The notes below the pieces were generated by a model. The model searched no databases. It saw only the letters and a list, made by a program, of their open reading frames with translations, and was not told the DNA's origin. Positions 17,697 to 26,079 of a stretch of 64,000 nucleotides of DNA are shown here, piece after piece. This stretch comes from JAOEGB01 sp041262585 (GTDB taxonomy: Bacteria; Actinomycetota; Actinomycetes; Streptosporangiales; Streptosporangiaceae): the NCBI RefSeq assembly GCF_041262585.1, contig NZ_JBGCBZ010000004.1, positions 62,001 to 126,000 on the forward strand, given 5' to 3'. Position 1 is the first letter of the stretch. Each line of letters starts with the position of its first letter. The position numbers were made by a program, and so were the translations under genes.

Positions 17697-18503
17697 TCAC
17701 CTCTCCGCCAGCCCGGCGGCGAGGATGTTGGCGGCGGCATTCACGTCCCGGTCATGGGTGACGCCGCAGACGCACTGCCAAGCTCGGACGTGCAACGGCA
17801 TCGCCTCGTGCAGATGCCCGCAGGCCGAGCACAGTATGGGGGAGGGAAACCACCGGTCGACCACTACCAGTTCCCGCCCGTACCACCCGGCCTTGTACTC
17901 CAGCATGGTCCGCAACTCCCGCCACGACGCGTCCGAGATCGCACGCGCCAGCGAGTGGTTCTTGACCATGTTCCGCGCGGTCAGATCCTCCACGGCGATC
18001 ACTTGATTCTCGCGAACCAGCCGTGTGGTCAGTTTGTGCAAGAAGTCGCGGCGCCGGTCGGCGATCCGCGCATAGACCCGGGCGACTTTCCGTCTGGCCT
18101 TGTCCCGGTTGGCCGAGCCTTTCTCGTTGCGAGCCAACGCCTTCTGCGCCTTGGCCAGTTTCCGTTGGCCGGCCCGCTCATGGGCGGGGTTGACGACCTT
18201 CTCCCCGGTCGACAGCGTCACCAGCGCGGTGATACCCGCATCCACACCCACTCGCCCGGCCGATGCCGGCAGCAGGCTAATGGCGTCCTGGCACAGAATC
18301 GACACGAACCAGCGTCCAGCGGCGTCCCTGCTCACCGTCACCGTGGACGGCTCGGCACCCTCGGGCAGTGGGCGCGACCACACGGGGTAGCGAAAGATCG
18401 GTCGAGTATCGCGGTTATGTTCGATTTTCTTTGCGGCGCTGTGCCGCGTTTCCTCCCCCGCCTGAAGGCGGGGGTCTCCACGCTCAAGGAGTTTTGATGA
18501 CAC
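17697..18503 (-). pseudogene. tnpB: tnpB remnant lacking the N-terminal third
   Basis: Recognisable TnpB sequence begins at WSRPLPEGAEPSTVTVSRD and runs to the normal C-terminus (AANILAAGLAER). The RuvC residues are kept: GVDAGIT (Asp), IAVEDL (Glu) and HDRDVNAA (Asp), as are the zinc-finger cysteines CSACG...CVCG. Full proteins of this family have about 140 more residues at the N-terminus (WED/REC part); here these are replaced by about 45 unrelated residues read from the element's left end, so an internal deletion has occurred. The ATG at 18503 lies inside the neighbouring gene and is unlikely to be a true start. Confidence 0.85.
18455..18474. repeat. Left-end hairpin of the TnpB element
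   Basis: An 8-bp stem (CCCCCGCC / GGCGGGGG) with a TGAA loop. It lies 22 bp from the next ATP-grasp start codon; the AAGGAG ribosome-binding site at 18486-18491 sits between them. Confidence 0.7.
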
Positions 18504-19753
18504 CTGAGAAGACCGTCCTGCTCATCGGGCACAAGACGGAGACCATTCGGACCGCGAAGGCGTTCGGCCTCGACGTGGTGCTCTTCCAGCACCCGACGAA
18601 GATCGACCCGGTGCAGGCGAAGCTCGCCGACGCCACCTTCTACGTGGACTACACCGACTGGTCGGTGGCCGGGCCGCTGGCCCAGGCCGCCCACGAGATC
18701 TGGCGCTTCCCCGTCGCCCTGTCGCTCACCGAGCCCGGACTGGAGATCGCGGGCAGGGTCAACGACCTGCTCGGCCTGGGCGGCACGGGCTACGAGGTGA
18801 CCCACCGGCTGCGCGACAAGTGGGCGATGCGGCGGCACCTGGCCGCGTCCGGCGCCGTGACGATCGGCGCGGAGCTGGTCGACGGCCGGGACAGCCTCGC
18901 GTCGTTCGGCGCGCGCCACGGGTATCCGTTCATCGTCAAGCCCACCGACATGACGGCGGGCTACGGCGTGCACCGCGTCACCGGCCCGCAGGACATCGAC
19001 GGCGTTTACGCCGAGGTGCTGCACCTGCGGGAGGTCGGCGTCACCCGCGGGACCACGCTGTTCACGATCCAGGAATTCATCATGGAGGAGTACGTCAGCG
19101 GGCCGGAGTTCAGCGTCGAGGCGTTCAGCTTCGCCGGGCGCCACGTCGTGCTGGCGGTCACCGAGAAGCTGGTGGACGAGGCGCACTTCGCGGAGCTGGG
19201 CCACGCGCTGCCCGCCCGCCTCGGCCGGGAGGACGAGGACGCGATCGTCGCGGCGGTCACCACCTTCCTCGACACGATCGGCGTCAAGGACGGGCCCACC
19301 CACACCGAGGTGCGGCTCAGCGAGCGCGGGCCGATCGTGATCGAGGGGCACAACCGCATCGGCGGCGACCGGATCAGGGACCTCGTGACGTCGGCCTACG
19401 GCATCGACCTGCTGACCTACACGGTCGGCTGGCCGTTCCGGCTGGTCGACGAGCTGCCGGACCGGCCGCCGGCGCTGGGCGGGGCCTGCGTGCGCTTCCT
19501 GCACGGCGAGACCGGCCAGGTGGCGGCGATCGAGGGCGTCGAGGAGGTCCACGCCAACCCGGCCGTGCTGGCCACCGAGGTCAGCGTGAAGGCCGGTGAC
19601 AACATCCGGTCCCTCCAGGACAACTGGGACCGTATCGGCCTGGTCGCCGTTTCCGGGCCCGACACCGACGCCGCCGTCGAGCTCTGCGAGCGGCTGATCG
19701 ACTCGGTGACCGTCCGGACGGCGGCCCCCGCCCTGGCGCACGCGGCCGGATGA
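18497..19753 (+). CDS. ATP-grasp carboxylate-amine ligase (second)
   Basis: 418 residues from ATG 18497 with AAGGAG 5 nt upstream. ATP-grasp features: RLRDKWAMRRHLAASGAV, YPFIVKPTDMTAGYGVHRV, QEFIMEEYVSGPEFSVEAF, and HTEVRLSERGPIVIEGHNRIGGDRI with the Mg-binding Glu/Asn. It resembles the first ATP-grasp protein in overall plan (pre-ATP domain, ATP-grasp, C-terminal lid) but the two are clearly diverged paralogues. It probably adds a second amino acid or amine to the product. Expression after the TnpB insertion may depend on read-through or a new promoter. Confidence 0.88.
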   Translation: MTPEKTVLLIGHKTETIRTAKAFGLDVVLFQHPTKIDPVQAKLADATFYVDYTDWSVAGPLAQAAHEIWRFPVALSLTEPGLEIAGRVNDLLGLGGTGYEVTHRLRDKWAMRRHLAASGAVTIGAELVDGRDSLASFGARHGYPFIVKPTDMTAGYGVHRVTGPQDIDGVYAEVLHLREVGVTRGTTLFTIQEFIMEEYVSGPEFSVEAFSFAGRHVVLAVTEKLVDEAHFAELGHALPARLGREDEDAIVAAVTTFLDTIGVKDGPTHTEVRLSERGPIVIEGHNRIGGDRIRDLVTSAYGIDLLTYTVGWPFRLVDELPDRPPALGGACVRFLHGETGQVAAIEGVEEVHANPAVLATEVSVKAGDNIRSLQDNWDRIGLVAVSGPDTDAAVELCERLIDSVTVRTAAPALAHAAG

Positions 19754-19764
19754 GGAGGGACCCG

Positions 19765-20607
19765 ATGACCGTAGTGGTGCTTGACGCGCCGTCCGGCCCG
19801 CTCCTGCCCTACCCGTCGTGGCTGGCCGGGGCCGACGTGGTGCTCTTCACGGGGCGCTCCCCGGCGGAGATCCGGGACACGGACGGCTACGCCGAGGTGC
19901 GCCCGTTCGCCCGTTACGAGGCGTCGGCCCAGGTCGAGCGGGCCGTGCTCGCGCTCGCGGAGGTCCGGACGGTCGCGGCGATCGTCGCGACCGCCGCGGT
20001 GGACGCGATCCGGGCGGGAGCCCTGCGCGACCATCTCGGCCTTCCGGGACAGGGCCGGGAGAGTGCGATCCTGTTCCGGGACCTGGTGGCCATGCGGCAG
20101 AGGCTGGCCGGAGAGGCGGTCCCCACCGTGCCCTTCGCGGCGGTGCGCCGGGTGTCGGACCTCTACTGGTTCGCCCACGAATGGGGCTTCCCCCTGACGG
20201 TCCGGCGGCGCCGTACGAGCGGGTGGCCCACCGTCGCGACGCTCCGGGACGAGGCCGAGGTGCGCGAGTTCACGCTCGGCGGGATCTCCGGCAAGCTCGA
20301 ATCCCTGCCGGACCTCATGGCGGAGCCGCAAATCGAGCGGAGCCTGGTCGTGACGGACCTCGATTCCTGGCGACCGGACGCGGGCGACTCCACGGGCGAC
20401 TCCACGGACGTGCCCGCCGTCGCCCGCGCCGCGTTCGCGGCCCTGCCGCCACCGGCCGGCCCCTACCCCTACGCCGTGGAGGCATGCCGTACGGCCGGCG
20501 GGGCGTGGGTCGTCGGCTCGGTGGCCTGCGATTTCGGCGAAGCGCGGGCGCGCGACGCGGTCCGCGCCCAGGCCGGCCTGGCCCCCCAGCTAGAGGAAGT
20601 CTCATGA
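19765..20607 (+). CDS. Degenerate ATP-grasp-like protein
   Basis: 280 residues from ATG 19765, which has AGGAGGG at a good distance; an ATG at 19750 overlaps the previous stop but has no such site. The N-terminal pre-ATP domain is recognisable, with DHLGLPGQGRESAILFRDLVAMRQRL as in real ATP-grasp ligases and GFPLTVRRRRTSGWPTVATL where VVKP and the nucleotide loop should be. The lysine of VVKP and the Glu/Asn metal residues are missing, and the C-terminal third ends early (ACRTAGGAWVVGSVACDFG). It is likely catalytically dead and may be a partner subunit of the ligase encoded just downstream (ATGA overlap). Confidence 0.65.
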   Translation: MTVVVLDAPSGPLLPYPSWLAGADVVLFTGRSPAEIRDTDGYAEVRPFARYEASAQVERAVLALAEVRTVAAIVATAAVDAIRAGALRDHLGLPGQGRESAILFRDLVAMRQRLAGEAVPTVPFAAVRRVSDLYWFAHEWGFPLTVRRRRTSGWPTVATLRDEAEVREFTLGGISGKLESLPDLMAEPQIERSLVVTDLDSWRPDAGDSTGDSTDVPAVARAAFAALPPPAGPYPYAVEACRTAGGAWVVGSVACDFGEARARDAVRAQAGLAPQLEEVS

Positions 20608-21854
20608 GCGTTCTGATCCTGCATCGCGGCTCGCTCGCGGGCAGCGCGTACGACCAGTGGCTGGCGGAATACGGCGGCGACCTGCTGCTCCTCGCGTCGC
20701 GGGAGCAGCTTGACCAGTTCGGCGAGGAGCTCCCCCGGGACGGTTACCGTCATGCGGAGGCGATCGACGACTACGACCTCGGCGGGCAGGTCGAGGTGCG
20801 CGCGCTGGAGCTCGCCCGAGAGCACGGGGTCCGCCACATCGTCGCCACCCAGGAGCGGGACCTGGAGCGGGCGGCCCAGCTCCGGGGGATCCTCGGCCTG
20901 CCCGGCCAGGACCTGGCCAGCGTCACCCCGTTCCGGAGCAAGATCCTCACGAAGGAGCTGGTCCAGGCCGCCGGCGTGGAGGTCGCGCCGTACACCGAGG
21001 TGGAGTGCGCGACCGACATCATCGCCTTCGTGCGCGAGCAGGGGCTTCCCGTCGTCGTCAAGCCGCGTGACGGCGGCGGGTCCATCGACGTCACCATCAT
21101 CCGCACCGAGCCCGACCTGGACGCGTTCCTCAACGGCCTCGACCTGGGCGGGCCGAGCCTGCCCAACCTGATGGTCGAGTCGTACGTCCCCGGGCTGATG
21201 TGCCACGTCGACGGGCTGGTGGTCGGCGGCCGGGTCGTGTTCTCCTGGCCGTCGCAGTACCAGTACGCGCTGGCCGTCTTCAGGGGCGACCACAGCCCGC
21301 GGCTCGACCTCACGCTCGACGCGGACGACCCGCTCTCCCTGCGGCTCATCGACCTGGTGGACCGCATCCTCGGCGCGCTGCCCTCCCCCGAGACCTTCAC
21401 CTTCCACGCCGAGATCTTCCACACGCCGGACGACCGGCTGGTGCTGTGCGAGATCGCCTGCCGTACGGCCGGCGCGGCGATCCGGGACACCGTGCGGACG
21501 ATGTTCTCCGCCGACCCGAGCGAGTGCTGGGTGCGGGCGCAGCTCGGGCTGCCGATGCCGCTGCCCGAGAGCGACACACGGCTGGAGCCGACGCAGATGG
21601 CGGGCCAGCTTCTGCTGCTCAAACGCGCCGGCAAGGTGATCAGCGTTCCGGAGGGGCAGCCGCCGTTCGACTGGGTGGAGCACTACCGGCTCCTCGTGCG
21701 GCCCGGCCAGGTCACGCCAGGGGCCCTCTTCGCCGGGGACTTCATGGCCACCTTCGTGGGCTCCGCCCCCACCAGAGCGGAGTGCGAGCGGCGGCTGAGA
21801 GAGCTGGCGGCGTGGTTCAACGCCGGCATCGTGATCGAACCGAGCGAGCCCTGA
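20604..21854 (+). CDS. ATP-grasp carboxylate-amine ligase (third)
   Basis: 416 residues. The start at 20604 overlaps the previous stop. Motifs: LGLPGQDLASVTPFRSKILTKELVQAAGV, LPVVVKPRDGGGSIDVTII (nucleotide-binding lysine and Gly-rich loop), VESYVPGLMCHVDGLV, and FHAEIFHTPDDRLVLCEIACRTAGA (metal ligands). It is more like the D-Ala-D-Ala ligase/BacD-type dipeptide ligases than the two others. Its start codon is coupled to the degenerate ATP-grasp gene, and its stop overlaps the MFS start, so all are co-expressed. Confidence 0.87.
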   Translation: MSVLILHRGSLAGSAYDQWLAEYGGDLLLLASREQLDQFGEELPRDGYRHAEAIDDYDLGGQVEVRALELAREHGVRHIVATQERDLERAAQLRGILGLPGQDLASVTPFRSKILTKELVQAAGVEVAPYTEVECATDIIAFVREQGLPVVVKPRDGGGSIDVTIIRTEPDLDAFLNGLDLGGPSLPNLMVESYVPGLMCHVDGLVVGGRVVFSWPSQYQYALAVFRGDHSPRLDLTLDADDPLSLRLIDLVDRILGALPSPETFTFHAEIFHTPDDRLVLCEIACRTAGAAIRDTVRTMFSADPSECWVRAQLGLPMPLPESDTRLEPTQMAGQLLLLKRAGKVISVPEGQPPFDWVEHYRLLVRPGQVTPGALFAGDFMATFVGSAPTRAECERRLRELAAWFNAGIVIEPSEP

Positions 21855-23074
21855 TGGCTGGCCGGATGGCTGCCTGGATGGCTCCTCGCAACCGCGACAT
21901 CACCATCTTCGGCGTCGCCGCGCTCATCGACGCCGTGGGCACCGGCACGTTCCTCGCGGGCTCGGCGCTGTACTTCACCCGGACGGTGGGCCTGTCGTCC
22001 AGCCAGATCGGCGTCGGGGTCACCGTCTCGGCGCTGGTCGGCCTGGCCGCGACCGTGCCGTGGGGCCATGTGGCTCACCGCGTGGGCGCGCGGCCGGTCT
22101 ACCTCGGGCTGCTGCTCGCGAGGGCCGCCTGTTTCGCGGCCTACGCGCTCGTCGGCAGCTTTCCCGCCTACCTGTTCGTGGTCTGCCTTCTCGGGCTCGT
22201 GGACAAGCCGACCGCCCCGATCCAGCAGGAGCTGGTCGGCGTGGTGGTCGGAGACGCCGACCGGCAGCGGGCGCTCGCCTGGATCCGGTCGACCCGCAAC
22301 GTCGGCTTCGCCCTGGGATCCGGGGTCGCCGCGCTGGTGTCGGTCGCTCCGGTGCTGGGCGGCTACCGGAGCGTCGTGCTCGTCAACGCGGTGAGCTTCG
22401 TCGTCGCCGCCGCGCTCGCGACGAGGCTGTCCCGGCCCGAGGCGCCCTCCGCGGCGAGGACCGCCGCGCCCCGCAAGCTGGCCGGCCTGCTGGAGGATCG
22501 CCGCTACCTGGCCATGACCGTCGTGAACGGCGTGCTCACCACCCACATGACCCTGCTCTCCGTCGGGCTGCCGTTGTGGATCATCAGTGCGACCGATCTC
22601 CCCGAGCTGACGGTCCCGCTGCTCTTCGGGGTCAACACGGTGCTCGCGGTCCTGCTCCAGGTGCCGGTGAGCGCCCGCGTCGACACGACCCTGTCGGCCG
22701 CGCGGTCGCTGGCCGTCGCCGGCGCGCTGCTGGCCGCCTGCTGCGTGACGGCCGTGCTGCTGCCGTCCGTGTCCGGGGTGCCCGGCATCGCGCTCGCGGT
22801 CGTCGCCGTGCTGTTCCTCACCGCGGCGGAGCTGGTGCAGTCGGCGGGCGGCTGGAAGCTCTCCTTCGATCTCGCACCCGAGCACGGCCGGGCGGTCTAC
22901 CTCGCCAGGTTCAGCCTCGGCACGACCGTCCAGATGCTCGTGATGCCGCTCGTCCTCACCGCGGTCGTCTTCCCGGCGGGCGCGCTGGGCTGGCTGGCGC
23001 TCGGCGCCGTCCTGGCAGGGGTCGGCGCGGCGGCCCCGCGCGGGGCGGGTGTGGCACTCGCGCCCGCGCGGTAG
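21854..23074 (+). CDS. MFS exporter at the end of the biosynthetic operon
   Basis: 406 residues, start overlapping the preceding TGA (TGATG). Twelve hydrophobic segments; motif-A-like sequence WGHVAHRVGARPVYLG between helices 2 and 3. It is the last gene of the operon, a common place for a self-resistance or product exporter. It is not closely similar to the divergent MFS protein at 6.1-7.5 kb. Confidence 0.87.
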   Translation: MAGRMAAWMAPRNRDITIFGVAALIDAVGTGTFLAGSALYFTRTVGLSSSQIGVGVTVSALVGLAATVPWGHVAHRVGARPVYLGLLLARAACFAAYALVGSFPAYLFVVCLLGLVDKPTAPIQQELVGVVVGDADRQRALAWIRSTRNVGFALGSGVAALVSVAPVLGGYRSVVLVNAVSFVVAAALATRLSRPEAPSAARTAAPRKLAGLLEDRRYLAMTVVNGVLTTHMTLLSVGLPLWIISATDLPELTVPLLFGVNTVLAVLLQVPVSARVDTTLSAARSLAVAGALLAACCVTAVLLPSVSGVPGIALAVVAVLFLTAAELVQSAGGWKLSFDLAPEHGRAVYLARFSLGTTVQMLVMPLVLTAVVFPAGALGWLALGAVLAGVGAAAPRGAGVALAPAR

Positions 23075-23305
23075 CTGGCTACTCGCGGCTCACGGGGCAG
23101 GTCGTTGTCGGCGTCGTCTCGGACCACCTGGGCCCGCTGCGCATCCGCACCTGGCCGAACGCGTCGGACGCGCTGGGAGCCCGGTGACAGCGCGTGCGGG
23201 ACCCTATGCTCTTGAGGTGCGACTGGCCGTGACGACGGGCGTCATCCAGGGGCGCAACGGCAGGCGCGTCCCAGTACGAGACGCGGTCAGCTGAGGCGAT
23301 CCGGG

Positions 23306-24718
23306 CTACATGCCCAGCTCATTGAACAGGTAGAGCCAGATCTCGCTGCGGGTCGGGAACGCAGGGATCGCGTGCCGCAGCCGCGTGAGCGGGACCTCTC
23401 CGACGATGGCGATCGTCGCGGCGTGGAGGAAGTCGGCGACCTCGGAGCCGGTGATGGTGGCGCCGACGATAACGCCGCGTTCCTCGTCGATCAGGAAGCG
23501 ACTCGTCCCGCGGGCGCCGCGGCCGTAGAACGAGCCGCCCGCGTTGCCCGACGTGGGGAGGTCGACGACGCGCACACGCAGCCCCGCCTCCCGCGCGGTC
23601 GCCGTCGTATGGCCGACGGCCGCCACCTGCGGGTCCGTGAATATCACCCGCGGCGAGCCAGCGGCGTCGGCGAGATGCCGCGCCGCCATGTCCTTGCCCA
23701 GCAGATGGTCGGCGGCGATCGCCGCCTGGTACTTCGCCATGTGGGTGAACGCCGCGCGCCCGTTGAGGTCGCCGACCACGTAGAGCCAGTCCAGGCCGGG
23801 GACACGGCCGTGCGCGTCGACCTCGACGTACCCGTCCGGCTCGATGCCCACGCTCTCCAGTCCGAGCCCCGACGTCTGCGGGGTACGGCCGGCCGCGACG
23901 AGCAACTCGTCGCCCGACACGGTGCTGCCGTCGCCGAGCGTCACGACGACCGAGTCGCCGTCCCGGTGGACCGACGTCGCCTTCTGGCCGGTGCGAACGT
24001 CGACGCCCTGCTCGACCAGGGCGTCGGTCACCTGCTCGCAGGCGAACACCTCCTCGCGCGGGAGCAGCCGCCGCTCGCCCTCGATCAGGATGACCCGCGT
24101 GCCCAGCGAGCAGTAGGCCTGGCTCATCTCGGCGCCGACCACACCTCCGCCGATCACGACCAGGGTCGCCGGAACGGCAGGCGCGGTCGTCGCCTCCCGG
24201 TTCGTCCACGGACGGGCGTCGGCGAGCCCGTCGATGGGCGGCAACGCCGGCGCGGTGCCGCCTGCGAGGATCACGGCACGGCGGGCTTCGAGCGTCTCGT
24301 CGCCGACGACCACGCGCTTCTCGCCGGCCAGCCTGCCCCAGCCGCGGAACAGCGTGATGCCCCGCTCCTCAAGCCACGGCAACTGGGCGCTGTCGTCGAG
24401 ACCGTTGACGATTTCGTCCCGGCGCCGCAGCACGGCGGCCCGGTCGAGCGGGCCCGTCACAGCCTCCGCCGTCCCCGGCACGCGGCGTGCCTCGGCGAGC
24501 AGCTCGCCGGGGCGCAGGAGCGCCTTCGACGGCATGCACGCCCAGTAGGAGCACTCGCCGCCGACCTTCCGGTCCTCCACGATCGCGACCTCGAGACCGG
24601 CTTCGGCGAGCCGCCCGGCCGCCACCTCGCCTCCGGGCCCGGCGCCGACCACCACCACGTCGAAGCCGCGCACCGGCCTCGACGGGTCGGACAGATGATC
24701 GATCATGGTGGGCTCCAT
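23306..24718 (-). CDS. FAD-dependent pyridine nucleotide-disulfide oxidoreductase (mercuric-reductase-like)
   Basis: About 470 residues from ATG 24718 (MEPTMIDHLSD). N-terminal FAD site VVVGAGPGGEVAAGRLAEAG; redox-active pair in GGECSYWACMPSK (CxxxxC); NAD(P) site VVIGGGVVGAEMSQAYCSLG; second FAD motif LYVVGDLNGRAAFTHMAKYQ; and a C-terminal dimerisation domain. The C-terminus (NELGM) lacks the His-Pro active-site pair of dihydrolipoamide dehydrogenase (HAIPAFPTRSEIW has HxxPxxP), so lipoamide is an unlikely substrate. The partner gene is the SnoaL-like protein upstream; both face the TetR regulator. Confidence 0.87.
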   Translation of the reverse strand: MEPTMIDHLSDPSRPVRGFDVVVVGAGPGGEVAAGRLAEAGLEVAIVEDRKVGGECSYWACMPSKALLRPGELLAEARRVPGTAEAVTGPLDRAAVLRRRDEIVNGLDDSAQLPWLEERGITLFRGWGRLAGEKRVVVGDETLEARRAVILAGGTAPALPPIDGLADARPWTNREATTAPAVPATLVVIGGGVVGAEMSQAYCSLGTRVILIEGERRLLPREEVFACEQVTDALVEQGVDVRTGQKATSVHRDGDSVVVTLGDGSTVSGDELLVAAGRTPQTSGLGLESVGIEPDGYVEVDAHGRVPGLDWLYVVGDLNGRAAFTHMAKYQAAIAADHLLGKDMAARHLADAAGSPRVIFTDPQVAAVGHTTATAREAGLRVRVVDLPTSGNAGGSFYGRGARGTSRFLIDEERGVIVGATITGSEVADFLHAATIAIVGEVPLTRLRHAIPAFPTRSEIWLYLFNELGM

Positions 24719-24890
24719 CGCTTCATTCCTCCGAGGCTTTACGGTCAGATCTTGGCCGGGTGCCCGCCCCGCGCCCTCGACGTGGGGGAACACTTCCGGC
24801 CCAAGGAGACACCGCGACCGGCGAGCGCCGCAAGTCGTCGCCGGCGCGCGGTGCCGAGGACGAGCAGGCCGGTGACCCAGGCCGATCAGG

Positions 24891-25262
24891 TCACTGATGC
24901 TCCTTGAGGACCCGGGACACGTGGTACTGCCGGATCCGCCAGGCGCCCTCGCGGAGCTGGAGGACCAGCGACAGGTGCACCGCGGCCTCCCAGCCCGCGG
25001 GATCCCGGAAGGTGACGTCCGCGAACCCCCCGGCTGCCTCCTGGCCGATCGTGTAGGTGTGCAGGAGGGTCACGTCGGCGCTGCGGTCGTCGGGCACCGC
25101 CTCGTAATAGGCGCGCACCGCGTCGCGGCCCGACACGACCTCGGGCCCGAAGCCCTGGAAGAGGGCGCCCGGGGTGAACAGGTCGGCCATGGCGTCCACC
25201 TGATGGCCGTCGAACGCGGCCTTCCAGCGGTCCAGCACGTCTTCCATCGGGTTGCTCGTCAT
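24891..25262 (-). CDS. SnoaL-like / DUF4440 (NTF2-fold) protein
   Basis: 123 residues: an alpha+beta cone protein with VLDRWKAAFDGHQVDAMADLFTPGALFQGFG and a closing WRIRQYHVSRVLKE strand. Families of this type include polyketide cyclases, steroid isomerase relatives and many uncharacterised stress proteins; no catalytic set can be assigned here. It is probably cotranscribed with the FAD oxidoreductase (gap about 170 bp) and controlled by the divergent TetR protein. Confidence 0.8.
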   Translation of the reverse strand: MTSNPMEDVLDRWKAAFDGHQVDAMADLFTPGALFQGFGPEVVSGRDAVRAYYEAVPDDRSADVTLLHTYTIGQEAAGGFADVTFRDPAGWEAAVHLSLVLQLREGAWRIRQYHVSRVLKEHQ

Positions 25263-25417
25263 TTTGGCTCCTCGTCTATGTGTGCAGGCGATGCGGGGAC
25301 CCGGCTGCTGAAGCCGGGCACCGGCCGGATCGGAAAGCCACGCACCCGGAGTCTTTCCCCCGCTCCGTGTCTGCGGCGGCCACCCGCGACCTCACGTCGC
25401 GAGAGCAAATAGTCAAC

Positions 25418-25447
25418 TGGTCTACTACAAACTAGACGACCGGTCGT
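25418..25447. promoter_or_regulatory. Candidate TetR operator between the SnoaL-like gene and tetR
   Basis: Two overlapping symmetric elements: TGGTCTA (25418-25424) with near-complement TAGACGA (25433-25439), and a perfect 12-bp palindrome ACGACCGGTCGT (25436-25447), ending 11 bp before the tetR start. The spacing is typical for autoregulation by a TetR-family repressor. Confidence 0.6.
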
Positions 25448-25458
25448 ACACTTGCAAT

Positions 25459-26079
25459 ATGGGACGCAGCAGTGACGCCAGGAACAAGATTCTCGCGGCC
25501 GCGCAGTCGCTCATCGAGCTGCGCGGCTACTCCGCTTTGGGCGTGGCCGAGATCTGCAAGGCCGCCGGGGTGCCGAAGGGCAGCTTCTACTACTTCTTCG
25601 AGTCCAAGGAGGCCCTCGCGCTGGCCGTCATCGACGAGCACTGGGCCGCCCAGCGCCGCGACTGGACCGGCGTTCTGGCAGGGGAAGGGAAGCCGCTTGA
25701 GCGGCTGCGCCGGCTGTTCGAGATCACCGAGGCCGCACAGCGCGCCGGCCAGCAGAGCTGCGGCACCGTGTCCGGCTGCCTGTTCGGCAACCTCACTCTG
25801 GAGCTGAGCAACCAGGCCGAGGCGATCCGCGTCCGTCTGCAGGAGATCTTCGACGCGCAGGTCGGCATGGTCGAGGCGGTCGTCGCGGAAGCCCGGGATC
25901 GCGGCGAGGTCGACGTCGCGGACACGCGCGAAGCCGCACGGTCCGTGGTGGCTCAGCTGGAGGGCCAGGTGCTGTTCGCCAAGCTCTTCAACAACACCAG
26001 CCACCTCGACGTCCTTTGGGCGAACTGCCTGGCGCTGCTGGGCGCCCGTGTCCAGCAGGAGGCTCCCGCCGCCCCGTGA
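25459..26079 (+). CDS. TetR-family transcriptional regulator
   Basis: 206 residues. The N-terminal helix-turn-helix is clear (ILAAAQSLIELRGYSALGVAEICKAAGVPKGSFYYFFESKEAL). The C-terminal ligand domain with SCGTVSGCLFGNLTLELSNQAEAIR resembles the AcuR/NemR-like TetR_C group, whose ligands are small electrophiles; two cysteines in SCGTVSGC could be sensor residues. It likely represses itself and the divergent SnoaL-like and FAD-oxidoreductase genes, which would fit a response to reactive small molecules. Confidence 0.88.
   Translation: MGRSSDARNKILAAAQSLIELRGYSALGVAEICKAAGVPKGSFYYFFESKEALALAVIDEHWAAQRRDWTGVLAGEGKPLERLRRLFEITEAAQRAGQQSCGTVSGCLFGNLTLELSNQAEAIRVRLQEIFDAQVGMVEAVVAEARDRGEVDVADTREAARSVVAQLEGQVLFAKLFNNTSHLDVLWANCLALLGARVQQEAPAAP

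Larger units (their letters stand above)
17602..18490 (-). mobile_element. Decayed IS200/IS605-group (IS1341-like, TnpB-only) element inserted in the operon
   Basis: About 890 bp between two ATP-grasp genes. It is bounded by GC-rich hairpins typical of this group: CCCCCTCC-TAAA-GGAGGGGG at 17607-17626 (right end) and CCCCCGCC-TGAA-GGCGGGGG at 18455-18474 (left end). It holds only a tnpB remnant on the minus strand and no tnpA. There is no terminal inverted repeat or target duplication, as expected for this group. The exact ends are not certain. It lies against the direction of the surrounding plus-strand operon. Confidence 0.82.

Noticed and set aside
19818..20603. Long in-frame extension upstream of the third ATP-grasp gene.
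   Set aside because: Upstream of ATG 20604 it is only a shadow of the degenerate ATP-grasp gene, with low-complexity Arg/Gly/Pro composition.
7716..23074. Identity as a D-cycloserine cluster (CysK-like, ATP-grasp, DapF-fold, transporter are shared themes).
   Set aside because: No DcsA heme enzyme or DcsB arginase-like gene is present, the DapF-fold protein is PrpF-like, and several extra genes do not belong to that pathway.
23075..23305. A short plus-strand tail reading VVVGVVSDHLGPLRIRTW after the MFS gene.
   Set aside because: No start codon with a ribosome-binding site and no family recognised; probably chance or a tiny remnant.
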